Shown: positions 23,181 to 32,387, counted from the first letter of the stretch. The stretch is 55,986 nt of DNA from Deltaproteobacteria bacterium (GCA_002747175.1 PDTK01000035.1:1-55986), one strand, 5' to 3'. Numbers and translations: made by a program. Notes: generated by a model from the sequence alone, not told the origin.

Positions 23181-24559
23181 TGGAGACCATCCTTGTTGTC
23201 GACGACGAAAAAAATTACACGCTCATACTCACCGCAGTCCTGGAAGACGCCGGTTTCGAAACCCTGAGTGCCAACAGTGGCGCCGAAGCTCTGGCGATCC
23301 TGTCCGAGTCGGATGTCGATCTCGTGCTGACGGATATGAAAATGCCTCAAATGGACGGCATCGACCTGCTGGAACGCATCAAGAAAGAGGATGCAGATCT
23401 GCCCGTTATCATGATGACTGCCCACGGAACCGTCGAAAAAGCCGTGGAAGCAATGCAAAAAGGCGCCTACAATTATATCCTGAAACCGTTCGACAATGAA
23501 CAGCTGGTGCTTTTTGCCAACAAGGCCGTTCGCATGTACGGCGTGATCAAAGAGAACCGTCAACTCAGAAGTGCGGTCGAGGATCGGTATAGCTTCCACA
23601 ATATCATTGGAAAAAGCAAAGCCATGCAGGGTGTCTTTCAGGTTATCCGTAAAGTGGCTCCGGCGTCAGCAACCGTGCTTATCGGAGGAGCAAGCGGAAC
23701 GGGCAAGGAACTGGTGGCCAACGCACTGCACTTCAACAGTCCCAGGAAAGACAAGCCATTTGTCGCCGTCAATTGTTCGGCCCTGGCCGAATCATTGCTG
23801 GAAAGCGAATTGTTCGGCCATGAAAAAGGCGCCTTCACAGGCGCGGTGTCCATGAAAAAAGGGCGTTTCGAAATCGCCAACGGCGGGACATTGTTTCTTG
23901 ATGAAATCGGCGAGCTTTCCGCTGGGCTGCAAGTTAAATTATTGCGGGTTTTGCAGGAACGGGTCGTTGAACGCGTGGGAGGGACGAGGCCGGTTCCAGT
24001 CAACATTCGATTGATTGCGGCCACCAACAAGTCGCTTAAAGATGAAGTCGCCGATGGCAACTTCCGGGAAGACCTGTTCTATCGGCTCAACGTGGTGCCC
24101 ATTACCCTGCCGCCGCTTCACGAACGGCCGGAAGACATTCGGCCCCTGGCGATGCATTTCATCGCCAAATACGGTGACGAACGCAGCCATGCACTGCCGC
24201 CGATTACCGGAGTTGATCGCGAGGTTGAACAATTATTTTACGAATACCGCTGGCCGGGGAACGTCCGCGAATTGGAAAATGTAATCGAAAGGGCGGTGGT
24301 CATGAGTCCCGAAGAGATCATTCAGGTTTCCGACCTGCCGAAGGATTTTATCGATCACGCCCAAAACACCATGCATATGGAGGGCATCCCGATGGATGCC
24401 GGACTATACGATACCCTGGCCCTGGTCGAAAAAAACATGATCCTGCGGGCATTGAAAAAGACCGATTACGTGCAGGCCCATGCAGCGGCGCTGTTGGGCA
24501 TCGGTAAAAGCGGACTGAATCAAAAGATCAAAAAATACAACCTGTTCAGAAAAAAATGA
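23180..24559 (+). CDS. NtrC-family sigma-54-dependent response regulator
   Basis: The 459-residue protein contains a receiver domain (1-120, phosphoacceptor D52), an AAA+ sigma-54 activator domain (about 140-375) with Walker A GASGTGKE (K176) and the sigma-54 contact loop GAFTGA (217-222), and a C-terminal Fis-type helix-turn-helix (about 415-455). It should activate sigma-54 promoters when phosphorylated by the kinase encoded immediately upstream; the ATG shares a base with the kinase stop and follows GGAGG. The target genes are not evident: no TGGCAC-N5-TTGC type promoter was recognised upstream of nearby genes. The last two lysine codons and the TGA lie inside repeat A. Confidence 0.95.
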   Translation: METILVVDDEKNYTLILTAVLEDAGFETLSANSGAEALAILSESDVDLVLTDMKMPQMDGIDLLERIKKEDADLPVIMMTAHGTVEKAVEAMQKGAYNYILKPFDNEQLVLFANKAVRMYGVIKENRQLRSAVEDRYSFHNIIGKSKAMQGVFQVIRKVAPASATVLIGGASGTGKELVANALHFNSPRKDKPFVAVNCSALAESLLESELFGHEKGAFTGAVSMKKGRFEIANGGTLFLDEIGELSAGLQVKLLRVLQERVVERVGGTRPVPVNIRLIAATNKSLKDEVADGNFREDLFYRLNVVPITLPPLHERPEDIRPLAMHFIAKYGDERSHALPPITGVDREVEQLFYEYRWPGNVRELENVIERAVVMSPEEIIQVSDLPKDFIDHAQNTMHMEGIPMDAGLYDTLALVEKNMILRALKKTDYVQAHAAALLGIGKSGLNQKIKKYNLFRKK

Positions 24560-24683
24560 GAAAATTATCGTTGTATCCTGGATTGTGCACATTGGGTGAA
24601 TTCCAGGACCTTGAGTAAAATTATATATTTATTATTTCAGATAGTAATGATAATTTTCTCTTTTTGTATGCAACCAATGGGAT
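24551..24683. repeat. Repeat A, copy 3, overlapping the regulator's stop codon
   Basis: Best-preserved copy of the family. It starts in the A7 run at the end of the response-regulator gene, so the TGA stop lies within the repeat, and it runs through 'cattgggtgaattcc', an AT block and the atgcaacca end. Its first 22 bases are identical to 41365-41386, where another gene also ends. It fills most of the 152-base gap between the two convergent genes. Confidence 0.8.
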
Positions 24684-24711
24684 TGGGCCGAAAAGGGACC
24701 GGACTTCCCCG

Positions 24712-25398
24712 TCAGCCGCGAATCTTGTCTTTGACCAGGTCGCTGTAGGTCGTGTCCGGAAAATCGGCCAGAAGCTTTTTATACAGGCTGGTACACTTGT
24801 CCTGATCCCCGGTGGTTTCATAAAGCCGGGCCAGGGTGTACAAAGCATCGCTCTTCATGGTTTTTTCTTCATCCGCTGTTATCATTTCAAAATAGCGGAT
24901 GGACTCCGTATAGTCTTCTTTAGCCAGATGGGCATACCCCAGCCCGCTGAGAACAATATTTTTCAAGGATGCGGACTGACTGAAATCATGGAGCGCACGC
25001 TGATACATGTCGATGGCCGTGTCGGCATCGCCGGCATTGTAGCTGATGTTTCCATAAAAGATGCGTGCGAGTTTTGCCGCGTGTTTGGATCCATATTCAT
25101 CGAACAAGGCCTGAAAATCACCTTTGACAGCATCGTACGCTTTCACAGGGTCACTGTCCTCGATGGCATCCGTATATTTGGCCACCGCTTTTTCGACTTT
25201 TTCGGAAGCCCGGTTCTCATTGCGATCCGCAATCTGGAGAGCAATGGCAACGGCCAGCAGCAGCGCCAAAACACTGCCGGTGCCAATTAAAATCGTTTTT
25301 AAATGGGTGCGCCCGAAGGCAATCATTTTTCCGGAAAAAGTGATGAACTGATCGGGTTCCTTCAACAATTGTTTGCGTGAAACAGTACCTTTTACCAT
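24712..25398 (-). CDS. Membrane-anchored TPR protein (YfgM-like)
   Basis: The 228-residue protein has a basic cytosolic N-terminus, one membrane helix (about residues 36-57) and then four or five TPR-like helical pairs to the end. This layout resembles YfgM/TPR_21 proteins, which sit in the inner membrane with periplasmic repeats and act in envelope protein quality control. That role is only suggested. The start codon overlaps the PfkB gene stop by one base and follows GAGGA, so the two are co-translated. Confidence 0.75.
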   Translation of the reverse strand: MVKGTVSRKQLLKEPDQFITFSGKMIAFGRTHLKTILIGTGSVLALLLAVAIALQIADRNENRASEKVEKAVAKYTDAIEDSDPVKAYDAVKGDFQALFDEYGSKHAAKLARIFYGNISYNAGDADTAIDMYQRALHDFSQSASLKNIVLSGLGYAHLAKEDYTESIRYFEMITADEEKTMKSDALYTLARLYETTGDQDKCTSLYKKLLADFPDTTYSDLVKDKIRG

Positions 25399-26387
25399 TA
25401 TTCCTCCACAATATCTTTTATTCGTATCCAGCCTTCAGCAGGAATGTCTGCGCCAATTACCTGACATACCTCAAATCCACATGCCGAGGCAAGCCTGCCG
25501 CACGTTTCGATTGCATAGCCGTTTACGAGCCCGAAAAGAAATCCGGCGGCCCAAAGGTCTCCGGCACCGGTGGTATCGACGGCAGGCCCTGATTTAAGGG
25601 GGGGGATCCGATGAACCCGGTCTCCGGCATGGACAAAGCTTCCGCGGGCACCAACCTTCAATACGGCCGTCTCCACCGAAGCAGCCAATCTGTCCAGGGC
25701 CTGTAATTCATCCTTGAAGCCCGTATAGGCCGCCGCTTCATCCTCATTGGCGATGAGGATGTCCACATACGCCGGAACAATGTCGTCAAGGATCGGTTTG
25801 GCCTGCTCCACCACCGTAAAACTTGCCAAATCCAGAGAAATGCGGGTACCGGCGGATTTGGCGGCGGCCAAGGTAGCTGTCATCAATTCCGGATCGAAAA
25901 GCAGATAGCCCTCCAGATGAACGATGGCGCTATCCGCAAACATGTCTGCCGACACCTCTTCTGGCTTGATGTCCGCCGAAGCGCCCAAATGGGTGAGCAT
26001 GGTGCGCTCGGCATCCGGCGTAATCAGTGACAGCACCTGTCCCGTGGGAAGTGAGGACGTCATCAGATGCGGCTCGACGCCCCGATCTTCCAGAGATTGC
26101 TGGAAAATTTCCCCCATATCGTCGTCGCCGCGCTTTCCGATAAAGCGCGCGCAGCCTCCCAGTTGGGCAATACCCACGGCCGTGTTGCATGCAGAGCCCC
26201 CCGGCACAATGGTTGGCGTGGCCGGCGCCTGGCGCTGTATCCGTTCCATTTCGGGAATATCCACGTAGGTCATACCACCCTTTCGATATTCCAGGTTCTG
26301 TACCACCTGTTCACTTTCATGAACCAGTATGTCCATCAGTGCGGCCCCGAAGGCGACCACCCGCTTGTTTTTACTATTTTGTATCAC
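25398..26387 (-). CDS. PfkB-family carbohydrate/nucleoside kinase
   Basis: The sequence has the ribokinase fold's N-terminal GGSACNTA motif (about residues 63-70, sugar binding) and the C-terminal PfkB signature DTTGAGD (about 273-279), with the catalytic aspartate as its last residue. Length (329) fits adenosine-kinase-like members, which transfer phosphate from ATP to adenosine or a sugar. The exact substrate cannot be told. It starts at GTG 26387, preceded by AGGGG, and lies in a run with the SH3-protein gene upstream and the TPR gene downstream. Confidence 0.88.
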   Translation of the reverse strand: MIQNSKNKRVVAFGAALMDILVHESEQVVQNLEYRKGGMTYVDIPEMERIQRQAPATPTIVPGGSACNTAVGIAQLGGCARFIGKRGDDDMGEIFQQSLEDRGVEPHLMTSSLPTGQVLSLITPDAERTMLTHLGASADIKPEEVSADMFADSAIVHLEGYLLFDPELMTATLAAAKSAGTRISLDLASFTVVEQAKPILDDIVPAYVDILIANEDEAAAYTGFKDELQALDRLAASVETAVLKVGARGSFVHAGDRVHRIPPLKSGPAVDTTGAGDLWAAGFLFGLVNGYAIETCGRLASACGFEVCQVIGADIPAEGWIRIKDIVEE

Positions 26388-26412
26388 CTTTATACCCCTA
26401 TGGCATCCAACG

Positions 26413-26862
26413 CTACCAAACCAGAGACTGATGAATCCATCCCTGGTCCCCGTCGGCGTGGATCACGTGTATCCACACGCCTTTTCTCTCTATGACTTTA
26501 AAAGGAATGCCTATATCCACCGTAAACAAAACCGCTTTGTCGGTGCCCGGGCCCGCCCGTACGTTGCAATTTTCCTTTTTAACAATCACCGCCTTGACAT
26601 TATCCAGAAGTGGCTTGTAGATCCAGCCGCGGTGCCCTTCAAAATCCTGGAACAGGCACCACTCGCCATACTTTTGTATGACATTTACAGGATGGTATTT
26701 CTCAATCTGCCAGATCACCTGCTCTGCCTTGGCCGGTCCCAATCGGACATTTGCGATGGCCACCTTGACGCTCAGACGTTCCGCCTGCACCGGTGATGCG
26801 CCAACAACCACCGCGGCAAATACCCATACCGACAGCATAATTGTTTTTATTACAGGCCTCAT
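26413..26862 (-). CDS. Exported protein with two bacterial SH3 domains
   Basis: The 149-residue product has a signal peptide ending at about ASPVQA (residue 27) followed by two SH3b-type domains: residues about 30-88 (ANVRLGPAK ... GEWCLFQDF.GHRGWIYKPLL) and about 90-149 (CNVRAGPGTD ... GVWIHV.HADGDQGWIHQSL). Such domains usually bind cell-wall peptides. The start at 26862 is preceded by GGTGGA and gives a proper signal peptide; the 44 extra upstream residues in frame lack one. It ends 25 bases before the PfkB gene. The role is unknown; envelope sensing or wall binding is likely. Confidence 0.82.
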   Translation of the reverse strand: MRPVIKTIMLSVWVFAAVVVGASPVQAERLSVKVAIANVRLGPAKAEQVIWQIEKYHPVNVIQKYGEWCLFQDFEGHRGWIYKPLLDNVKAVIVKKENCNVRAGPGTDKAVLFTVDIGIPFKVIERKGVWIHVIHADGDQGWIHQSLVW

Positions 26863-27005
26863 CGTTATCCACCCTCTCCGCAGATGCGTGGTTCGTTTGT
26901 CACTGTTTATCCGGAAACAGATCGCGTTGTTCGAAATACAACCGCAGGATCCGATACCCCCGGTAACAAAGCCGATGCGGTGCCCTGTGAACACTTACAC
27001 ACAAA

Positions 27006-27248
27006 CTAGGCCGGCCCGGGAATCGTATAGGTCGTACAAGAACCAGAACTACAGGTTCGGGTTTGTGCGCTGACACCATTTCCACCGCCACCGTTCCCGG
27101 CAACCGTATGGCTGGTCCTGGACAAAATCCGCTCCAGGTTTCCTGACCCACAATGGGTGCAGACCATTTCGATCTCATCCTCTTTTTTCATGATCAGCCG
27201 TTCATTGTACTGATCGCAATCCATGCATTTGAATTCATAAATCGGCAT
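27006..27248 (-). CDS. FmdB-family zinc ribbon protein
   Basis: The 80-residue protein begins MPIYEFKC, the hallmark of the FmdB family, with two CxxC pairs (CMDC at about 8-11 and CTHC at about 31-34) forming a zinc ribbon. The C-terminal half is rich in Gly, Ser and Thr with another CSSGSC. FmdB proteins are small putative regulators; function is unknown. A strong AAGGAGA site precedes the ATG. It lies 99 bases after recN. Confidence 0.9.
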   Translation of the reverse strand: MPIYEFKCMDCDQYNERLIMKKEDEIEMVCTHCGSGNLERILSRTSHTVAGNGGGGNGVSAQTRTCSSGSCTTYTIPGPA

Positions 27249-27347
27249 CTTCGTCTCCTTGGAAATACATTACACCAAACTGGCCATCAGCTGTGCGTTG
27301 TCAACGATCAAATCACAGGCCAACCGGCCATCGGCGGGTTTTCCCGT

Positions 27348-29045
27348 TTATGTGGCCAACAGTGACCGGGCATGCTCCATGGCGGTCGGCGTTATCGTCT
27401 CCCCCCCAAGCATGCGGGCGATTTCCCTGATTCGCGCTTCGGCGTCCATGGGATTGATGGTGGTCGTGGTCCGGCCTCCGCTGACCTGTTTTTTTATATG
27501 GTAATGATGGTCAGCGAACCGGGCAATCTGGGGAAGGTGGGTAATGCAGATCAATTGGTGTTTCCTGGACAGGCTTTCCAGCTTCTTCCCCACCGTATCG
27601 GCAACGGCACCGCCGATGCCGGCATCGACCTCATCAAAAATCACGGTGCCCACGGCATCCGTTTCCGCCAGGATGGCCTTCAGGGCCAACACCACCCGGG
27701 AAAGCTCTCCCCCCGATGCGATCGAAGCCAGCGGTTTTTCGGATTCACCCACATTGGGAGCAATCATGAACACGGCCTGATCGATACCGGTAGGCGTCAG
27801 CCGGCTGCCATCAACGCAAAGCCACTTATCTGCAAGGGCGTCACCGGGCAGCAGGGAAAGATGCACGCTGAACCGGGTACCGGCCATCTTCAGGTCAGCC
27901 AGCTCCGTTTCGACGCATTTGGAGAACCTGGCGGCAATTCTTTTGCGCTTGTCCGACAATTTCCGGGCAAGCTCCGCTGCCTTGGAAAAATCGGCCTCCA
28001 GCCGCGCTTCTAATTGCTGGATCGCATCATCCATGTTTTCGATGGCGCCGAGTTCAGCCTGAATGCGTGCTTTGGATGCAAACAATTTTTCCAGAGATCC
28101 GCCGTATTTGCGTTTCAGGCGGTTAACCAGATCCAGGCGCTGATCCACCGATGCTATCCGCTCGGCGGATGTGTCCATCACGCCAAGATAAGATCGCAAC
28201 AATTCGGTGAGGTCTTCCAGGCCATAGAGGTGGTCCGCCAGCCCCTGAACCCCTTCGGTCAGTCGGTCATCAAGATCCGCAGCCTTTTCCAGGGATTTGC
28301 GAATCTCACCGAGTCGCTCCAGGATAGATCCATCGGACCCGTGCAGGGCATCAATGGCAACGGCCACGGTCCGATATAGGAATTCAGTATTTTTCAGCCG
28401 CAGGCGTTCTTTTTCCAGGGAAACATCTTCATTTGGCTGAATATCGGCATCGTCAATTTCCTGCGCCTGGAACAGCAGCAATTCCATCTCTTTTTCACGA
28501 TTCGCCTTTTTTTCGTAAAGGTCCTTGAGGTCTTGGACCATTGGCTGGATGCGCTGGTAAAACGCCTGCATTGTTTCAACCTGCTGTCCCAGATTGCCGA
28601 AGCGATCCAAAATCGCCATGTGCGATTCTTCTTTCAGCAATCCCTGGTGGGCATGCTGTCCCGAAATACTGGCCAGGTCCGAAGCAATGGCGGCCAGCAT
28701 CTGCATGGTGGCCATGCGGTCGTTGATGTAAATGCGATGGCGGTCGTTACGGGTGATGATCCGGCGAACCAGCAAACCATCATCAGGCACATAGCCGTTA
28801 TCCGCCATGACAGCCGCCGCGGCAGAACCCTTGGGCACCTCGAAAAAGGCGGACAACTCCGCGCTGTCGAAGCCATCCCGGACCACCCTCGCATTGGCCC
28901 GTGAGCCAAGTAAGAGATTGACCGCACGGACAATGACCGATTTGCCCGCACCGGTTTCACCACTTAACACCGTCAACCCCTGTTCAAAACGGATGTTCAG
29001 GTCGTCGATAATGGCAAAATTTTTGATCAACAACTCTTTTAGCAT
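27348..29045 (-). CDS. recN: RecN, DNA double-strand-break repair ATPase
   Basis: RecN is an SMC-like ATPase that holds broken DNA ends for RecA-dependent repair. The 565-residue product has Walker A GETGAGKS at residues 29-36, two coiled-coil arms around a central hinge (about 160-380), and the ABC signature and Walker B near the C-terminus (ASGGELSRV and VIFDEVDAGIGG). ATG 29045 was chosen because AAGGA lies directly upstream and MLKELLIKNFAI is the usual RecN start; the open frame extends 51 codons further without similarity. Length is typical. Confidence 0.96.
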   Translation of the reverse strand: MLKELLIKNFAIIDDLNIRFEQGLTVLSGETGAGKSVIVRAVNLLLGSRANARVVRDGFDSAELSAFFEVPKGSAAAAVMADNGYVPDDGLLVRRIITRNDRHRIYINDRMATMQMLAAIASDLASISGQHAHQGLLKEESHMAILDRFGNLGQQVETMQAFYQRIQPMVQDLKDLYEKKANREKEMELLLFQAQEIDDADIQPNEDVSLEKERLRLKNTEFLYRTVAVAIDALHGSDGSILERLGEIRKSLEKAADLDDRLTEGVQGLADHLYGLEDLTELLRSYLGVMDTSAERIASVDQRLDLVNRLKRKYGGSLEKLFASKARIQAELGAIENMDDAIQQLEARLEADFSKAAELARKLSDKRKRIAARFSKCVETELADLKMAGTRFSVHLSLLPGDALADKWLCVDGSRLTPTGIDQAVFMIAPNVGESEKPLASIASGGELSRVVLALKAILAETDAVGTVIFDEVDAGIGGAVADTVGKKLESLSRKHQLICITHLPQIARFADHHYHIKKQVSGGRTTTTINPMDAEARIREIARMLGGETITPTAMEHARSLLAT

Positions 29046-29127
29046 GCTGTCCTTCCCGTAAGGCGCCACCGTCTGCAAAAATACGCTGAAATCATGACCA
29101 TCAGACGGGCTTGCCTTAGGTTCGGCA

Positions 29128-29922
29128 TTACAGCAATCCGGAATAATTTCCGCCATCCAGCAGCAGGTTCTGCCCGGTGATATAGCCGGCCTGAACACTG
29201 GCCAGGAAGGCTGCCGCCGCGCCGAAATCGGATGGGTCGCCGATGGTGTTACTGGGATTGGCTTCCATCATCTCCTGAAGGATCGCTTCCTTGGTCCTGT
29301 TTTCTTGTTCGGCACGGTGCTCGGCCAGTTGATCGACCCGTGAGGTCTGATGGATTCCGGGGAGCAGGGCATTGACCGTGATACCGTCAGGTGCCAGTTC
29401 CGTAGCGATGGTTTTCAAAAATCCCGTCAGTCCGGCGCGGGCCATGTTTGACAGCAGCAGGGTACCGATGGGCTGCTTGACCGAAATGGAGGTGATCGCG
29501 ATGATCCGGCCCCAGCCCTTGGCCTGCATGGCCGGTGTCACCCCGTGAATCAGGTGCACGGCGCTCATCAGCGTCAGGTCCAGGGCCTTCTGGTATTTCT
29601 CAATGGCAGTGGTGGCATAATTGCCCGGCGGCGGTCCGCCTGCATTGGTCACCAGGATGTCAGGGTCCCCCAACTGCTTACGGACATCCTCCAGCAAGCG
29701 CTGAATATCTGCCTCATCGCTCAGATCGGTCCCAAACCCCAGCACCTCCTCCATACCGGTCTGCTCCGCAATTTCCCGGGCCGCTTTTTGGGCGTAATCC
29801 CCGTCGCGGGAACAGATCGCCACCCGACACCCTTCCGCGGCCAGTTGTTCGGCACACCCTTTCCCCAGCCCCCGACTGGCGGCTGCGACCAGGGCGATCT
29901 TACCGTTGATTCCGAGATCCAT
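29128..29922 (-). CDS. SDR-family oxidoreductase-like protein without the catalytic Tyr-Lys pair
   Basis: The protein has a Rossmann fold of the classical SDR type: cofactor loop AAASRGLGKG (about residues 13-22), NAGG motif (93-96) and ITSIS (143-147). The expected YxxxK motif, 13 residues after S145, reads S158-N-M-A-R162, so both catalytic Tyr and Lys are changed. Similar proteins with an SN..R motif are, as I recall, a recognised SDR subgroup often labelled 3-oxoacyl-ACP reductase, but activity is uncertain. The ending GYITGQNLLLDGG is normal for SDRs. It lies between the tRNA and recN. Confidence 0.85.
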   Translation of the reverse strand: MDLGINGKIALVAAASRGLGKGCAEQLAAEGCRVAICSRDGDYAQKAAREIAEQTGMEEVLGFGTDLSDEADIQRLLEDVRKQLGDPDILVTNAGGPPPGNYATTAIEKYQKALDLTLMSAVHLIHGVTPAMQAKGWGRIIAITSISVKQPIGTLLLSNMARAGLTGFLKTIATELAPDGITVNALLPGIHQTSRVDQLAEHRAEQENRTKEAILQEMMEANPSNTIGDPSDFGAAAAFLASVQAGYITGQNLLLDGGNYSGLL

Positions 29923-29943
29923 ATTTTCTCTTTTTTGGTGAAA

Positions 29944-29983
29944 GGATCAAGGAGTCGCGGTAACATCCCGCGACCCCTTGATT
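29944..29983 (-). terminator. Hairpin terminator after tRNA-Ala
   Basis: Two 15-base arms (29946-29960 and 29968-29982) pair with a single mismatch around a 7-base loop. The hairpin starts seven bases after the tRNA CCA end on the minus strand and is followed by CCTTTC. On the plus strand it is followed by TTTTATTT, so it may work in both directions. It separates the tRNA from the SDR gene. Confidence 0.6.
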
Positions 29984-29988
29984 TTATT

Positions 29989-30064
29989 TGGTGGAGATGA
30001 GGGGGATCGAACCCCTGACCTTAGCGTTGCGAACGCTACGCTCTCCCAACTGAGCTACATCCCC
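29989..30064 (-). tRNA. tRNA-Ala (anticodon CGC)
   Basis: The minus strand folds into a full cloverleaf: acceptor arms GGGGATG / CATCTCC (one G-T pair), D arm GCTC / GAGC, anticodon stem TAGCG / CGCTA with loop TTCGCAA (anticodon CGC, reading GCG alanine codons), T arm AGGGG-TTCGATC-CCCCT, discriminator A and an encoded CCA end. Length is 76 bases including CCA. Confidence 0.96.
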
Positions 30065-30095
30065 GTCGATCTTTCTGGATGGGTACGGCCTGGCA

Positions 30096-31312
30096 TTACT
30101 TGTCCGTTGTCAGCATCACCAGCTTGGTCGGCGTATCCAACAGTTTGTCCACATGGGCGATACGCCCGCCCACGGTTTCATGGAAGACAGCCATCCGTTC
30201 GGGCTTGAGCGATTTGCCGCGGCTCTTTTTAACCGTAACCGGATTGATGGGCTTACCGTTTACGCGTACCTCGTAATGCACGTGTGGGCCGGTGGACAGC
30301 CCGGTCCAGTATCCCCACGCTTTTTCAGCAGCCGGCTGCAATGCCCGTAATAGGTCTGGTAGCCGTTGGGGTGTTTGATAATCATTAATTTTCCATATCC
30401 GCCTTTCCAGCCGGCAAACATTACCCGCCCGTTGGCCGTGGCCCGGATGGGCGTCCCCCTGGGCGCCCCGTAATCGATACCGGTATGTGCCCGATACTTC
30501 TTCAAAACCGGATGAAATCGCCGAATGGAATAACCGGAAGTTATCTTGCCGAACTTGAGGGGAGTGCGCAGAAACATTTTTCGCAGGGGCTGCCCGTCCC
30601 GATCATAGTAGCTGTCGAATTCACCGTCATTGAAAAGGTAGGCCGAAAAGGTCTTGTGACGTCCCACATAGCAGGCCGCCAAAATTTTTCCATACTGGAC
30701 GAATTCTCCGCCTTTATAACAACGCTCGTACATTACGGCAATGCGGTCTCCCTTGCGCGGATAGAGGTAGAAATCGATGTCCCAGGCAAAAATATCCGCC
30801 ACCAGCCCGGCAATTAACTGGTGTTCTCCCTCGTCGGCTACGGCTTGGTACAAAGAGGTCTCGATGGTGAACACCTTTGAGACCACCTGCCGGTCCAAAA
30901 CGATATCACGCTTGTGAACGCTGTATCCACCCTTGTCGTCTTTGACCGCTTCGTATTCATCCAGTGGACCGGTTTTGTATACGAATTTCTGGATCCGGTG
31001 CGCATCGTCAACGCAAACACGGTAGGTATCTTTGGGCCGGCAATAGCGGAAATCGAAAACCGGTTTGAACGACCTGGACAGGCAAAGAATTTCCGAAGGG
31101 GGGATATCGCAAGCGGTCAGGGCTTCATACAGGGTCCGGTTGCGTAGCCGATCCTCGACCACGCCGATGGCCTGCGGCTCCGTATCTTCGTTGACAGCCA
31201 TGGGTTCCAGGCCTTGCCCCCCGGAAGCCAGGCCCGGTTGGGGCAAAAATAGACAAAAAACCCCAAAAAAGAGGTATAAAACCCCGGCAAGCCAATTGCG
31301 TTTCAAACCCAT
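30096..31312 (-). pseudogene. Broken M23-family (LytM/MepM-like) metallopeptidase
   Basis: The upstream 350 codons give a signal peptide (about residues 5-30), an OapA/Csd3-like middle region and most of an LytM peptidase domain, including the first metal motif in RAHTGIDYGAP and YYGHCSRLLKK. The frame then runs out at 30260. The rest of the domain, with the essential GPHVHYE motif and a conserved tail, continues in another frame to 30096. Between LLKK and the TGLSTGPH block about a dozen residues expected in the family are missing, so this looks like a deletion of a few tens of bases that also shifted the frame. The intact enzyme would cut peptidoglycan cross-bridges. Start ATG 31312 follows AAGGA. 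Confidence 0.8.
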
Positions 31313-31471
31313 TGATCTCTTTTCCTTTCGACCATTCAACTCGTCCCAGGATGCTTTCGGCAGTGTACTCACTCAGCTTTAGCTTGGATATCGGCCATTT
31401 AGCAAAATGAAGGACCGCAATCAACCGTTTTTTAAGGTCTCAGGGCTGCTTTATCTGCCGACACCGTCGTT

Positions 31472-32209
31472 TTAGCGGATGGAGAAGCTTTCATACCACC
31501 GTTTTGCCCCCTCGCCAATCAGCACCTCGTCCTGAAGGATCTCGACAACCACAAAAGTGTCCACATTGCCACCCTCCTTGACCAGTTTGTCGTTGATCAC
31601 CACAAACCGATCAACCGCTTCGGGTGACCACACCAGGGCCTGCAAATCAATGCGCGGATCGCTGCGAACCTGTCTGTCCTCCCGGATAGCCATCGGTGCC
31701 TGCTTTTTGACTGGCGGATCGGGATCCACCGTATCTGAATCATCCGAAAACGAATCCAGCGCGTCCGACTGGCGGATCTCGGAACGAACCATCCCTCGGG
31801 GCTGGACAACCGTCTGCTTCCCGTCAGAATCGGCCTTGGAATTGGCCACGGGTGGCGGCAGGGGCTGTTCGGACGGAATTGACGGCACCGGGGGATCGTC
31901 CGTTTTCATATGATCCTTGACCGGTATCGCCGGTTGCGGGGATGGTTGGGGTACCGTCTTGTGCATGGTTTTGACCATTACCGGAGGCGCATCGGACGAA
32001 GGCGGGGATTCGCTCTGATTCGCCATCCGGAAGGTCGCGCCAGCGATGCCGCCCAACACAATCAATACCGCCGTCATGATCCACCACCGCCGATAGGATC
32101 GCCGGCGGGCAAAGCCTGCTCCCACAGGCGGCAGCCAGGGGATAGGCCTTTCATCCCCGGTTGTTGATTCCTGTTGGGCTTTTTTTAGCGCTTCCAGTAT
32201 GGAACTCAA
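31472..32209 (-). CDS. GspB-like partner of the ExeA-type ATPase
   Basis: The 245-residue protein starts with MSSILEALKKAQQE, a hallmark of GspB/ExeB-like proteins, has one membrane helix (about 43-63), a Pro-rich flexible periplasmic linker (about 68-180) and a small C-terminal beta domain (about 188-245) of the GspB C-terminal type. GspA/GspB complexes help secretins cross the peptidoglycan and assemble. The start codon is TTG with AGGAAAG five bases upstream. Upstream, after a 178-base gap filled by repeat B, lies the ExeA-like gene. Confidence 0.8.
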   Translation of the reverse strand: MSSILEALKKAQQESTTGDERPIPWLPPVGAGFARRRSYRRWWIMTAVLIVLGGIAGATFRMANQSESPPSSDAPPVMVKTMHKTVPQPSPQPAIPVKDHMKTDDPPVPSIPSEQPLPPPVANSKADSDGKQTVVQPRGMVRSEIRQSDALDSFSDDSDTVDPDPPVKKQAPMAIREDRQVRSDPRIDLQALVWSPEAVDRFVVINDKLVKEGGNVDTFVVVEILQDEVLIGEGAKRWYESFSIR

Positions 32210-32243
32210 TGGGCTTTCCTCACAAACGCAACCCCCGAGTTAT

Positions 32244-32332
32244 GGGCAAGCGTTCACAGGACTCCGCATCTGCGGCTGTCTGTAAACGTCTGCCGGATAT
32301 ATTTTCAGAGTGTTCTTGGCTGCTTATAGCCT
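32244..32332. repeat. Repeat B, copy 2
   Basis: Begins caagcgttcacagg, has the block gcatctgcggc and the complementary end ctgtaaacg, and shares the tail 'ttggctgctt' with 21555-21700. It lacks the middle 'tgctttgttaccggg' block, so it is an internally deleted copy. It fills the gap between the exeA-like and gspB-like genes. Confidence 0.65.
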
Positions 32333-32387
32333 GTGTAGCCTTTTACGGTTGTTACACCTTTAGCGCCACCGTTTGCTCGGCCCCTTA

